Assembly: GCA_905198865.1 (NCBI GenBank)
Contig: CAJKEB010000086.1
Coordinates: 1 to 5,096, forward strand
DNA from: an uncultured Eubacteriales bacterium
GTDB lineage: Bacteria > Bacillota > Clostridia > Monoglobales > Monoglobaceae
Direction of reading: 5' to 3'
DNA: 5,096 bases
The position numbers and the translations under genes are program-made. Positions 1-4,830 of this stretch are shown piece after piece. How positions within the stretch are numbered: position 1 is the stretch's first letter; the number at the start of each line of letters is the position of its first letter. The notes under the pieces are model-generated. The model made no database searches, was not told where the DNA came from, and saw only the letters and a list, made by a program, of their open reading frames with translations.

Positions 1-62
1 AGATATTTGGCGGCGATGGACGAAGTTGTGCCGCCGCAGATGATGTGCTTGCCCTTACACCA
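1..62 (-). pseudogene. SpoIIE-type phosphatase C-terminal fragment
   Basis: Read on the minus strand, this stretch encodes WCKGKHIICGGTTSSIAAKY and runs off the window edge. The KxIxCGGTTSxIAAxYL pattern is what I associate with the C-terminal segment of clostridial SpoIIE-family serine/threonine phosphatases; this is recall, not a search. The catalytic PP2C-like domain should lie upstream, at higher coordinates. The same frame stays open to about 179, but those residues do not look like a phosphatase, and there is no ATG before the TAG at 180-182. The homology therefore seems to stop near 60-80, suggesting a 5'-truncated remnant, or a gene shifted out of frame. The rest of the gene, if any, lies outside the window. 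The plus-strand frames across the same bases are also open but look like antisense shadows. Confidence 0.4.
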
Positions 63-187
63 AAGCGCTGTATTGCAGGACTCGGGCGGATATCGCTTGC
101 ATAATACCCGCCCAAAGTTCTGCTTAAGGAGGAATGAAATTTTGAAGCCGCTTGCAAGCAGCCGACAAAATGGAGTTGTCTAATTGA

Positions 188-205
188 ACCGCCCATATGG
201 GCGGT
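188..205. repeat. Perfect 18-bp palindrome
   Basis: ACCGCCC and GGGCGGT flank ATAT, giving a perfect inverted repeat. As RNA it would form a seven-pair GC-rich stem with a four-base loop. There is no good run of T on either side (ATTTG on plus, TCAATT on minus), so it is a weak intrinsic terminator. It could equally be a protein-binding palindrome or part of a dispersed element. Confidence 0.6.
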
Positions 206-210
206 ATTTG

Positions 211-240
211 TAAAACTAAGGAAACGTCGTAACGCTTCCT
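211..240 (-). terminator. Possible terminator of the tRNA transcript
   Basis: On the minus strand AGGAAGCGT and ACGTTTCCT form nine consecutive pairs, including one G-U, around the loop TACG, followed by TAGTTTTA. On the plus strand the same position is an A-C mismatch, so the fold favours a minus-strand transcript. It lies about 140 bases downstream of the tRNA-Thr 3' end and is a reasonable stop for the tRNA unit. The T tail is interrupted and therefore imperfect. Confidence 0.4.
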
Positions 241-383
241 ATACAAAGGCGAATGAGCCTTTTGATAACCTAAGTTAAAATCCAAGTCACGTCTTTTCGT
301 CAGCCGTCGTTTTACCGTCCGCAAACTTGTGCGCCCGATTCGTCCCGGAACGCCCGATACTTAACTTCTCGCGCTTGGATTTT

Positions 384-458
384 TGGAGCATCCTGCGTGA
401 CTCGAACACGCAACCCGCTGCTTACAAGGCAGCCGCTCTACCATTGAGCCAAGGATGC
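384..458 (-). tRNA. tRNA-Thr (anticodon UGU)
   Basis: The minus strand folds into a full cloverleaf. The acceptor GCATCCT pairs with AGGATGC, the D stem is GCTC/GAGC, the anticodon stem is GCTGC/GCAGC around CTTGTAA, and the T arm is GCGTG-TTCGAGT-CACGC. The anticodon is TGT (plus-strand 424-426), which reads ACA threonine codons. The discriminator base is U and the 3' CCA is encoded (384-386), giving 75 nt. It sits 11 bases downstream of the CAU tRNA and is probably co-transcribed with it. Confidence 0.95.
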
Positions 459-469
459 ACACGGGATAT

Positions 470-545
470 TGGTTGCGGAGGCGGGACTTGAACCCACGAC
501 CTTTAGGGCATGAACCTAATGAGCTACCAACTGCTCCACTCCGCT
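470..545 (-). tRNA. tRNA-fMet-like (anticodon CAU)
   Basis: This is a 76-nt cloverleaf with encoded CCA. The acceptor strands AGCGGAG and CTCCGCA pair only from position 2, leaving an A1-A72 mismatch. Lack of a 1-72 pair is a hallmark of bacterial initiator tRNA. The D stem GAGC/GCTC carries the initiator-type A11-U24 pair. The anticodon loop is TTCATGC, giving CAU (plus-strand 510-512). The stem is TTAGG/CCTAA, so the usual three G-C pairs next to the loop are AGG/CCU. Position 37 is G, where A is normal for CAU tRNAs. The body otherwise resembles clostridial initiator tRNAs (GTGGAGCAGTTGGTAGCTC, AGGTC variable loop). An elongator Met or Ile2 role cannot be formally excluded, but the 1-72 mismatch argues against it. 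Confidence 0.9.
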
Positions 546-569
546 ATATAAAACAACAGCAAGCAAACC

Positions 570-587
570 GTCTAACAATTGTCTAAC
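570..587. repeat. Tandem GTCTAAC direct repeat upstream of the tRNAs
   Basis: GTCTAAC occurs at 570-576 and 581-587, 11 bases apart, about one helical turn, with the palindrome ACAATTGT centred between them. It lies 25 bp upstream of the tRNA-fMet-like gene. The place suits a regulator site or promoter element, but I could not define a convincing -35/-10 pair for the tRNAs. Confidence 0.4.
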
Positions 588-620
588 ACTATTATTATTT
601 AGCGATTTTTCGCACCACGC

Positions 621-915
621 GAACCGTTTATTAATTGCGTTATATGGGAAAAATCACGGTTCTACACTGCATGGAATCAAATGACACTGTTTGATATTCG
701 CGTCACAACCACTGTTAACTGGCTCGGAGCACCGCGCTGCCTGCGGCAGATGAAGCGGTGCTCTGAGCAGGAAGAAACGACGAGCATTGCGAGCGCCCCA
801 AGCAAGGCGACTATGCTTCTGACCGTATGCGTCGTTGGTTCGAGTCCAAAACGGCTTAGCGATACATAAGCCGCTCGAACACCATCAGCTGTATACGCAA
901 CCAGACAATGGCTGG
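621..915 (+). ncRNA. Candidate structured non-coding RNA
   Basis: The ~300 bases form a chain of stem-loops. They are GAACCGT/ACGGTTC (621-627 with 656-662), ATCAAA/TTTGAT (676-681 with 690-695), a 14-pair stem with one G-U (722-735 with 755-768) enclosing CTGCC/GGCAG with a 3-base loop, AACGACG/CGTCGTT (776-782 with 830-836), and GTTCGAG/CTCGAAC (838-844 with 874-880). The 776-836 stem encloses AGCAT/ATGCT and CGCC/GGCG. The 838-880 stem encloses GGCTTA/TAAGCC and is separated from the previous helix by a single base. A weak CCAG/CTGG ends the chain. The G-U at 726/764 would be C-A on the other strand, favouring plus. I do not recognise the family and saw no clear promoter or terminator; true ends are unknown. 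The ORF across it has no ribosome binding site. A structured 5' leader for the next gene is less likely because a good promoter lies downstream. Confidence 0.4.
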
Positions 916-933
916 CTCAACCCAATTACTATA

Positions 934-962
934 TTGCGAAATTGAAGCTAATAGTATATAAT
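934..962 (+). promoter_or_regulatory. Sigma-A-type promoter for the M16 peptidase gene
   Basis: TTGCGA (934-939) and a perfect TATAAT (957-962) are separated by 17 bp. Transcription would start near 969, giving a leader of only about 18 bases before the start codon at 987. Confidence 0.75.
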
Positions 963-973
963 CATTGTATAAA

Positions 974-980
974 GAGGTGA
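974..980 (+). promoter_or_regulatory. Ribosome binding site of the M16 peptidase gene
   Basis: GAGGTGA lies seven or so bases upstream of the ATG at 987. An ATG at 983 is out of frame and too close to the site, so the site supports 987. Confidence 0.7.
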
Positions 981-986
981 TTATGT

Positions 987-2252
987 ATGAACGAACACTC
1001 GGCTTCGGTCAACGGTATTTCTATATATTCTTTGACAAATCCGAATCTCAGAAGCTTCTGCTTGTCGCTATATGTGAGAGCCGGCAGCATTTTTGAAGAC
1101 TTGTCCAATAACGGCATCAGCCATCTTTTTGAACATGTCGTTTTCAGAAATCTTAAAGATAAATACGAAAATTTTTATGAACTTATTGCTACACACGGCT
1201 TGAGCTTGAGAGGCTGTACTTATAAAGAGTTTGTACGTTTTACTATAGATGGTCCAAGGCATGAATTTGATTTTGCCATTGAGATTTTATGCGGATTGTT
1301 TGACGAAATCAAGCTGACCTCGCATGATTTCAATAATGAGAAAGGACGGATCAAAGCCGAAATCAGAGAAAAAGATCGGCGCAGTTCACTCGATTTTTAT
1401 TTTGACAGCATAGTTTGGAAAAACAGCGAAGTTGAAAAGATAGTATTGGGCTATTGTAAAACAGTTGACAGAGTTTCTGTCAAGAAAATAAACGAGTTCA
1501 GACAAAAGGTGCTTTCTGCCGGTAATTGTTTTGTATATGCGACCGGCAATATCTCTGATAAGAATCTCGACGCCCTGAATAAAAAAATCAGTGAGCTTGA
1601 TATTTGCCAAAGTAATCCTGGCTTTACGAATACAGTTACCGTTAATGACGAGTTCTTTCATAGGGAAAAGAAAATTTGGATCAAAAATAATTATTGGCAC
1701 TATATTCAGATAGGATTTGATGTTGATTGTTCAAAATATCCGGGCGGAGTCTATGATTTACTTTATGCATTGCTGTTCAATGGCGATAAAGCGTTGGTGT
1801 ATAATTATCTGTCCGAGGACAATCCTATTATTTATTCATACGACAGCACTTTTGAGCAGTACGACAATATAGGCAATATTAACTTCAGCTTTGAAGTTGA
1901 CAGAAATAAGATTGAGGACGTTTTCAAAACGGTTGTCGAGTTGTTAAATGCGGCAAAAGACGGTCGGTTTAACTTTGAAGCGAATCTTAATTATGAGATG
2001 TTTAATTGGGAACTGGATTTGGATAATCCGGATAATTTGAATTGGAATATGGCTTACTACAACCATATATTAAAAACGCAGCCGATAGATTATTCGGATG
2101 AATTTTACGGCAGGTTCAGAGTAACTAAGGAGCAGATAATCGACGCCGCAAAGTATATTTTCAGAAGATGCAATATGACTGTTGCCGTAAAAGGGGACAG
2201 AAAGAAAATCAATACGGAGGCCATTGAAAAAATTTTGGAGTCGCTTGATTAA
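987..2252 (+). CDS. M16-family zinc metallopeptidase
   Basis: The 421-residue product has the inverted zinc motif HLFEH: H46 and H50 would bind zinc and E49 would be the catalytic base. E125 lies 75 residues after H50, at the spacing of the third zinc ligand in M16 peptidases, and E118 is the paired upstream glutamate. The preceding RAGSIFED and GISHLFEHVVFRN segments, and residues 151-190 (ILG-like VLGY through YATGNI), fit the first M16 domain. Residues ~230-410 fit the second, usually inactive, domain. The length equals one M16B half-clam, so it probably acts as a homodimer or with a partner, cleaving peptides inside the cell. There is no signal peptide or membrane segment. It has its own promoter and terminator and no M16 partner here. 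Some M16 enzymes trim RiPP or leader peptides, but no precursor or maturation gene is present, so the substrate is unknown. Confidence 0.9.
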   Translation: MNEHSASVNGISIYSLTNPNLRSFCLSLYVRAGSIFEDLSNNGISHLFEHVVFRNLKDKYENFYELIATHGLSLRGCTYKEFVRFTIDGPRHEFDFAIEILCGLFDEIKLTSHDFNNEKGRIKAEIREKDRRSSLDFYFDSIVWKNSEVEKIVLGYCKTVDRVSVKKINEFRQKVLSAGNCFVYATGNISDKNLDALNKKISELDICQSNPGFTNTVTVNDEFFHREKKIWIKNNYWHYIQIGFDVDCSKYPGGVYDLLYALLFNGDKALVYNYLSEDNPIIYSYDSTFEQYDNIGNINFSFEVDRNKIEDVFKTVVELLNAAKDGRFNFEANLNYEMFNWELDLDNPDNLNWNMAYYNHILKTQPIDYSDEFYGRFRVTKEQIIDAAKYIFRRCNMTVAVKGDRKKINTEAIEKILESLD

Positions 2253-2288
2253 ATAATTGAACAGGTCTGTAAAAAGACAAATCCCAGG

Positions 2289-2318
2289 GCAGCAAGATTT
2301 ATTCTTGCTGCTTTGTTT
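2289..2318 (+). terminator. Rho-independent terminator of the M16 gene
   Basis: GCAGCAAGA (2289-2297) and TCTTGCTGC (2303-2311) form a nine-pair stem with a five-base loop, followed by TTTGTTT. It begins 36 bases after the stop codon of the peptidase gene. Confidence 0.85.
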
Positions 2319-2361
2319 AATTTATCCCCAGTTTTTTGTCCCGATTTTGACGCATTGAGTT

Positions 2362-2370
2362 TGGTATAAT
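2362..2370 (+). promoter_or_regulatory. Extended -10 promoter
   Basis: TGGTATAAT contains a perfect TATAAT (2365-2370) preceded by the TGn extended -10 element. A TTGACG (2347-2352) lies only 12 bp upstream, too close to be a normal -35, so the extended -10 probably compensates. The start of transcription would fall near 2377, virtually at the ribosome binding site, giving a leader of about 13 bases. Confidence 0.6.
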
Positions 2371-2375
2371 GCATC

Positions 2376-2383
2376 AAAGGAGG
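2376..2383 (+). promoter_or_regulatory. Ribosome binding site deciding the start at 2390
   Basis: AAAGGAGG sits six bases before the ATG at 2390. The in-frame ATG at 2369 lies inside the -10 element, upstream of the likely transcription start, and cannot be used. Confidence 0.85.
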
Positions 2384-2389
2384 AATGTT

Positions 2390-3019
2390 ATGAACAGAGA
2401 AACGGCGTGGATGATAAGACAGGATGGCAAGGCTTTTGCGTGCACCAGTCACTATTACGCAGACAGTGAGGATGCGGAGGACACGCTCTATGCCGCAGAG
2501 TGGCTGTATAAACACACGGCACGGTGCGGGACGAAATGTTTGATATTGAATCTCATATCGGCATACGCCGAGGGTTTGAACCGTGGAGACTCCGGACATG
2601 AGTACCCGGGTTACAACGGGGATACCGTGCACGATCTCATGATTGATATTGAGGACAAACAGTATAATTTTCTGACTGCCGATTTTGTCTTGGCGGTTGC
2701 CGATAAATTGCCGACCGGGATTAATATGAATGTCCGAGAACTAAATTCGCTTGTTATCGAAGCTCTGAACGACGAGTTTTTGCGAGCCAGATTGGGCGGG
2801 ATGTACGACACTGTTGAGGACTGCCGCGATATGTTTTTTCGCGTTTCCGGCAGTGGATTTGACTGGACGGCCGTCATCAAAAGATTCGTCCGTGAGAATG
2901 CTGTGCGGATAGATAACATTACCGTGTTGTGGGATTATGAAAGCACCGGAAGAAAAGATTTCTTCAAAGATGAAAAAGGCAGAGATATCAATAAGATCCC
3001 GATAAGCGAGTTTATATGA
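2390..3019 (+). CDS. Hypothetical protein, 209 residues
   Basis: I do not recognise this product. It is soluble-looking, with no signal peptide or membrane segment. It is rich in acidic residues, with scattered cysteines (C18, C46, C50, C145) that form no clear zinc motif. Residues 25-60 look helical (DSEDAEDTLYAAEWLYKHT). Residues 92-132 (FLTADFVLAVADKL through LNSLVIEALNDEFLRARL) also read as amphipathic helices. The C-terminus is polar and charged. The ATG at 2390 is chosen over the one at 2369 because of the ribosome binding site and promoter. The gene appears monocistronic, between its own extended -10 promoter and a strong terminator. It reads more GC-rich than the M16 gene. It could be an accessory-region gene, but nothing in the sequence assigns a function. 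Confidence 0.8.
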   Translation: MNRETAWMIRQDGKAFACTSHYYADSEDAEDTLYAAEWLYKHTARCGTKCLILNLISAYAEGLNRGDSGHEYPGYNGDTVHDLMIDIEDKQYNFLTADFVLAVADKLPTGINMNVRELNSLVIEALNDEFLRARLGGMYDTVEDCRDMFFRVSGSGFDWTAVIKRFVRENAVRIDNITVLWDYESTGRKDFFKDEKGRDINKIPISEFI

Positions 3020-3022
3020 ATT

Positions 3023-3056
3023 AAACGGTTCGGCTTTTAATAAACCGAACCGTTTT
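3023..3056. terminator. Strong hairpin terminator, possibly bidirectional
   Basis: AAACGGTTCGG (3023-3033) and CCGAACCGTTT (3045-3055) form an 11-pair stem with an 11-base loop, followed by a short T run on the plus strand (TTTTATTATT). It starts four bases after the 209-residue gene. On the minus strand it lies about 40 bases beyond the stop of the convergent PcfJ-like gene and is followed there by TTTAATT, so it may stop both transcripts. Confidence 0.85.
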
Positions 3057-3097
3057 ATTATTCCTTGTGTGAATCGGGCTTGCGTGTCGGGATTCTT

Positions 3098-4408
3098 TCA
3101 TATTTCGCCCTCGTGCAAGCCGTATTTTTTGCACCAACGGGTATATGCCTTGTATAAATATGGGTCATACTCAAGCGGTCTGTTTGAATATCCGGAAGCT
3201 TGCACAATTGATTTGCCGTGCACCTCTATCGCGGCGACTAACTTCTCGCCTTTAGATACACATATGACAGGGTTATTATCGGCCATGTCGGAGCGATCCA
3301 GGAAAAAGCGCAGACAATTATTCAGCTTGTTTGAAGCTTCAAAATAGTCGCTTTCGGAGCCGAGACGGAAAAAATGAAATCCGTATACGACGCAATCGGG
3401 TATCCCGATATCACAAGAGAAGACGGGAAGTGATACTCTTGCGGTGTCAAATTTATATATATCCTTTATTGAAATACCGTTTTTCCATTGTTTTCTCTCG
3501 TGCACTTTCGCTCGGTCGCTCAAACCGCCGTAACGGAAGGCGTACTCATTTAAATAAAATGGTGAGGTCATCATCTCGCGTTTCAACGACATTTCACCTT
3601 TAACGGCGGCATAATCACGCAAAAAGTCAAGTGTGCCGCGATTTTCGTTGAGTCTGTCGAGAACCGTAAAAATATCGGGCATACACAAAACCGAGCGGAA
3701 CAGATTTACGTTGACAAAGATTTCGGAGAGAGCCTCGCATTCATTTTCGTAGAATAAAAATGCCGGGTTTGAAAGAATAATTTTTCTTATGCTCTTTGCC
3801 TGCATCCACGATATGGATTTATACCGCTGTTCGATTTGTTGAGCTTGGTGCAGAGCCCTGCGCCTGCACTTAAACAATGCGGATATATTGTGCGTCCCGA
3901 TTGCATACGGTATCGAATGATAGAAAATCTTCGGGTATCCTATAAACTCGGTTAAAAGTATGAACTTTGTCAGATTGAGCTCCGATGTTTTAAAAGGCAG
4001 TTTTGACTGCCATTCGCAGACAAAAAATTTTTTGACAAGGCGAACGACTCTTTTATTACACCCCAATAATCTTGCAAAAAAGCTATCCTGCAAAAGCTCC
4101 TTTCGCTCGGTGACATCGCATGTTGCAATTGCCGCCCCGTTTCTGTCCAGAAGCCGCACGAACGTGTGACCGTTTTTGAAGTTAAATGTAAGCTCCTCGT
4201 ACATAGGAAAATTTACGCTCACCGTTCCCTTGAGCCATGAGACGGACAAAAGCGCTTTTGTGTCGTCGATTTGTCTGGATATTGAGAGCTTGTGGCGGCG
4301 GTAATTCAATTCGCAGCGCACAATTTTGCTGAACAAATTAGATTCACAGCGACATTCGGGACAGGTGTATATTACATTTTCAAGCATCGGCTGTGATATG
4401 AAATTCAA
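3098..4408 (-). CDS. PcfJ-like protein, probably 5'-truncated
   Basis: The C-terminal part matches my recollection of the PcfJ-like family, named after a protein of the conjugative plasmid pCF10. Residues 359-430 contain NKLNNCLRFFLDR, then IEVHGKSIVQASGYSNRPLE, with C365, E395, Q403, N409 and R410 in the expected order. Near the N-terminus, C16, C19, C21 and C32 (CPECRC...C) could form a zinc knuckle. The molecular role of PcfJ-like proteins is not established; they occur in conjugative elements, phages and gut Clostridia. The open frame begins with TTG at 4406-4408, without a ribosome binding site, and its first codons are probably foreign AT-rich DNA. The next in-frame ATG (4385-4387) also lacks a site. 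Family members normally have more sequence before the cysteines, so the true N-terminus is probably lost at the junction. If it is read through from the upstream operon, translation is doubtful. Confidence 0.65.
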   Translation of the reverse strand: MNFISQPMLENVIYTCPECRCESNLFSKIVRCELNYRRHKLSISRQIDDTKALLSVSWLKGTVSVNFPMYEELTFNFKNGHTFVRLLDRNGAAIATCDVTERKELLQDSFFARLLGCNKRVVRLVKKFFVCEWQSKLPFKTSELNLTKFILLTEFIGYPKIFYHSIPYAIGTHNISALFKCRRRALHQAQQIEQRYKSISWMQAKSIRKIILSNPAFLFYENECEALSEIFVNVNLFRSVLCMPDIFTVLDRLNENRGTLDFLRDYAAVKGEMSLKREMMTSPFYLNEYAFRYGGLSDRAKVHERKQWKNGISIKDIYKFDTARVSLPVFSCDIGIPDCVVYGFHFFRLGSESDYFEASNKLNNCLRFFLDRSDMADNNPVICVSKGEKLVAAIEVHGKSIVQASGYSNRPLEYDPYLYKAYTRWCKKYGLHEGEI

Positions 4409-4817
4409 GTAAATAGTATCTTTTCATTTCATTGATATAATCCACAAATTCAGCATAATTTTTACTTTTTCTTTTAGCACTATGTATTAACTCATTATAA
4501 TCATAAGGTGTCATAAAATCTTGGATTGTAGAAGGTTCAGGTGTTACGTATGTTTTTAAAACACATGAATACTGTAAAACAAAATGACAAAACCATTCTT
4601 CATGATTTCCTTTTAAAACAATAACATGATCTTTATATTTTTTTGTTAGTTGATAAATGTATTGGAGAGTTAAATAAGAATTAGACTTTGCATCACCATC
4701 TATATAATCTCCTAATAAAATAATTGTATCTTTATTTAAATTCATGCACTCATCAACCATTTCTTTTAGTAAATCATATCTTCCGTGAACATCAGAAATA
4801 ACATAAGTATTTTCCAT
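4380..4817 (-). CDS. Calcineurin-type metallophosphatase, 3'-truncated
   Basis: The 145-residue product starts with the signature blocks of calcineurin-like phosphoesterases: SDVHGRYDLL (D9, H11), GDYIDG (G36, D37) and GNHEEW (G70, N71, H72). These supply the first half of a two-metal active site, as in phage-type Ser/Thr phosphatases. Such enzymes are usually ~200-250 residues and have two more metal-binding histidines, one in an HAG-like and one in a GH-like motif. Neither is present. The protein ends ITADA right where the composition changes, so the gene is truncated and probably inactive. The ATG is supported by AAGGAG seven bases upstream. It is the second gene of a tight operon after the cREC-like gene. 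Codons are strongly AT-rich, unlike everything to the left. Its last 29 bases overlap the apparent start of the PcfJ-like frame, which is a by-product of the junction. Confidence 0.85.
   Translation of the reverse strand: MENTYVISDVHGRYDLLKEMVDECMNLNKDTIILLGDYIDGDAKSNSYLTLQYIYQLTKKYKDHVIVLKGNHEEWFCHFVLQYSCVLKTYVTPEPSTIQDFMTPYDYNELIHSAKRKSKNYAEFVDYINEMKRYYLLEFHITADA
4385..4400. other. Composition breakpoint joining two truncated genes
   Basis: To the right, codons and intergenic DNA are very AT-rich; to the left they are clearly GC-richer. The phosphatase loses its homology and the PcfJ-like frame begins within the same few bases. I see no IS end, target duplication or att-like repeat. It is either an illegitimate recombination point or an assembly chimera. 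Confidence 0.6.
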
Positions 4818-4824
4818 TGATAAT

Positions 4825-4830
4825 CTCCTT
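4825..4830 (-). promoter_or_regulatory. Ribosome binding site of the phosphatase gene
   Basis: AAGGAG on the minus strand overlaps the TAA stop of the upstream cREC-like gene and lies seven bases before the ATG at 4817, suggesting translational coupling. Confidence 0.85.

Larger units (their letters stand above)
63..383. other. Gene-free region with multiple hairpins
   Basis: I see no convincing protein gene in these ~320 bases. They hold a run of inverted repeats: GGGCGG/CCGCCC (84-89 with 108-113), the palindrome GCTTGCAAGC (150-159), GACAA/TTGTC (164-168 with 176-180), a perfect 18-bp palindrome (188-205), a 9-bp hairpin (219-240) and AAAGGC/GCCTTT (245-250 with 257-262). An octamer CGCCCGAT occurs twice in direct orientation (332-339, 351-358). 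A long inverted repeat, AAAATCCAAG at 277-286 and CTTGGATTTT at 374-383, abuts the tRNA-Thr 3' end. A Shine-Dalgarno-like AAGGAGG at 127-133 precedes an ATG at 134 that is followed by a stop after two codons, so it seems fortuitous. The region may be the processed trailer of the tRNA transcript or a dispersed intergenic repeat. Confidence 0.5.

Noticed and set aside
124..324. Minus-strand 66-codon open frame
   Set aside because: It has no ribosome binding site before its start and crosses three inverted repeats including the perfect palindrome; it looks like a chance frame in non-coding DNA.
545..580. TTAGAC/TTTATA as the tRNA promoter on the minus strand
   Set aside because: Spacing is 17 bp, but the -10 would end about one base before the mature tRNA 5' end, leaving no room for transcription start.
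788..865. A third tRNA (Gln or Arg-like) on the plus strand
   Set aside because: The T-arm and D-arm resemblance is real, but no seven-pair acceptor stem can be formed and the anticodon stem needs an eight-base loop.
681..869. Plus-strand 62-codon open frame
   Set aside because: It has no ribosome binding site, low-complexity odd residue content, and runs through the long hairpins at 722-880, which explain the sequence better.
2347..2370. TTGACG/TATAAT as a normal -35/-10 promoter
   Set aside because: The spacer is only 12 bp; the extended -10 TGn element is a better explanation.
2253..2389. RiPP precursor peptide next to the M16 gene
   Set aside because: The gap holds a terminator and a promoter and no small frame with a ribosome binding site.
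3098..4169. Several plus-strand open frames across the PcfJ-like gene, and minus-strand frames across the 987-3019 genes
   Set aside because: They are antisense or out-of-frame shadows of longer genes with recognisable domains or good start signals.
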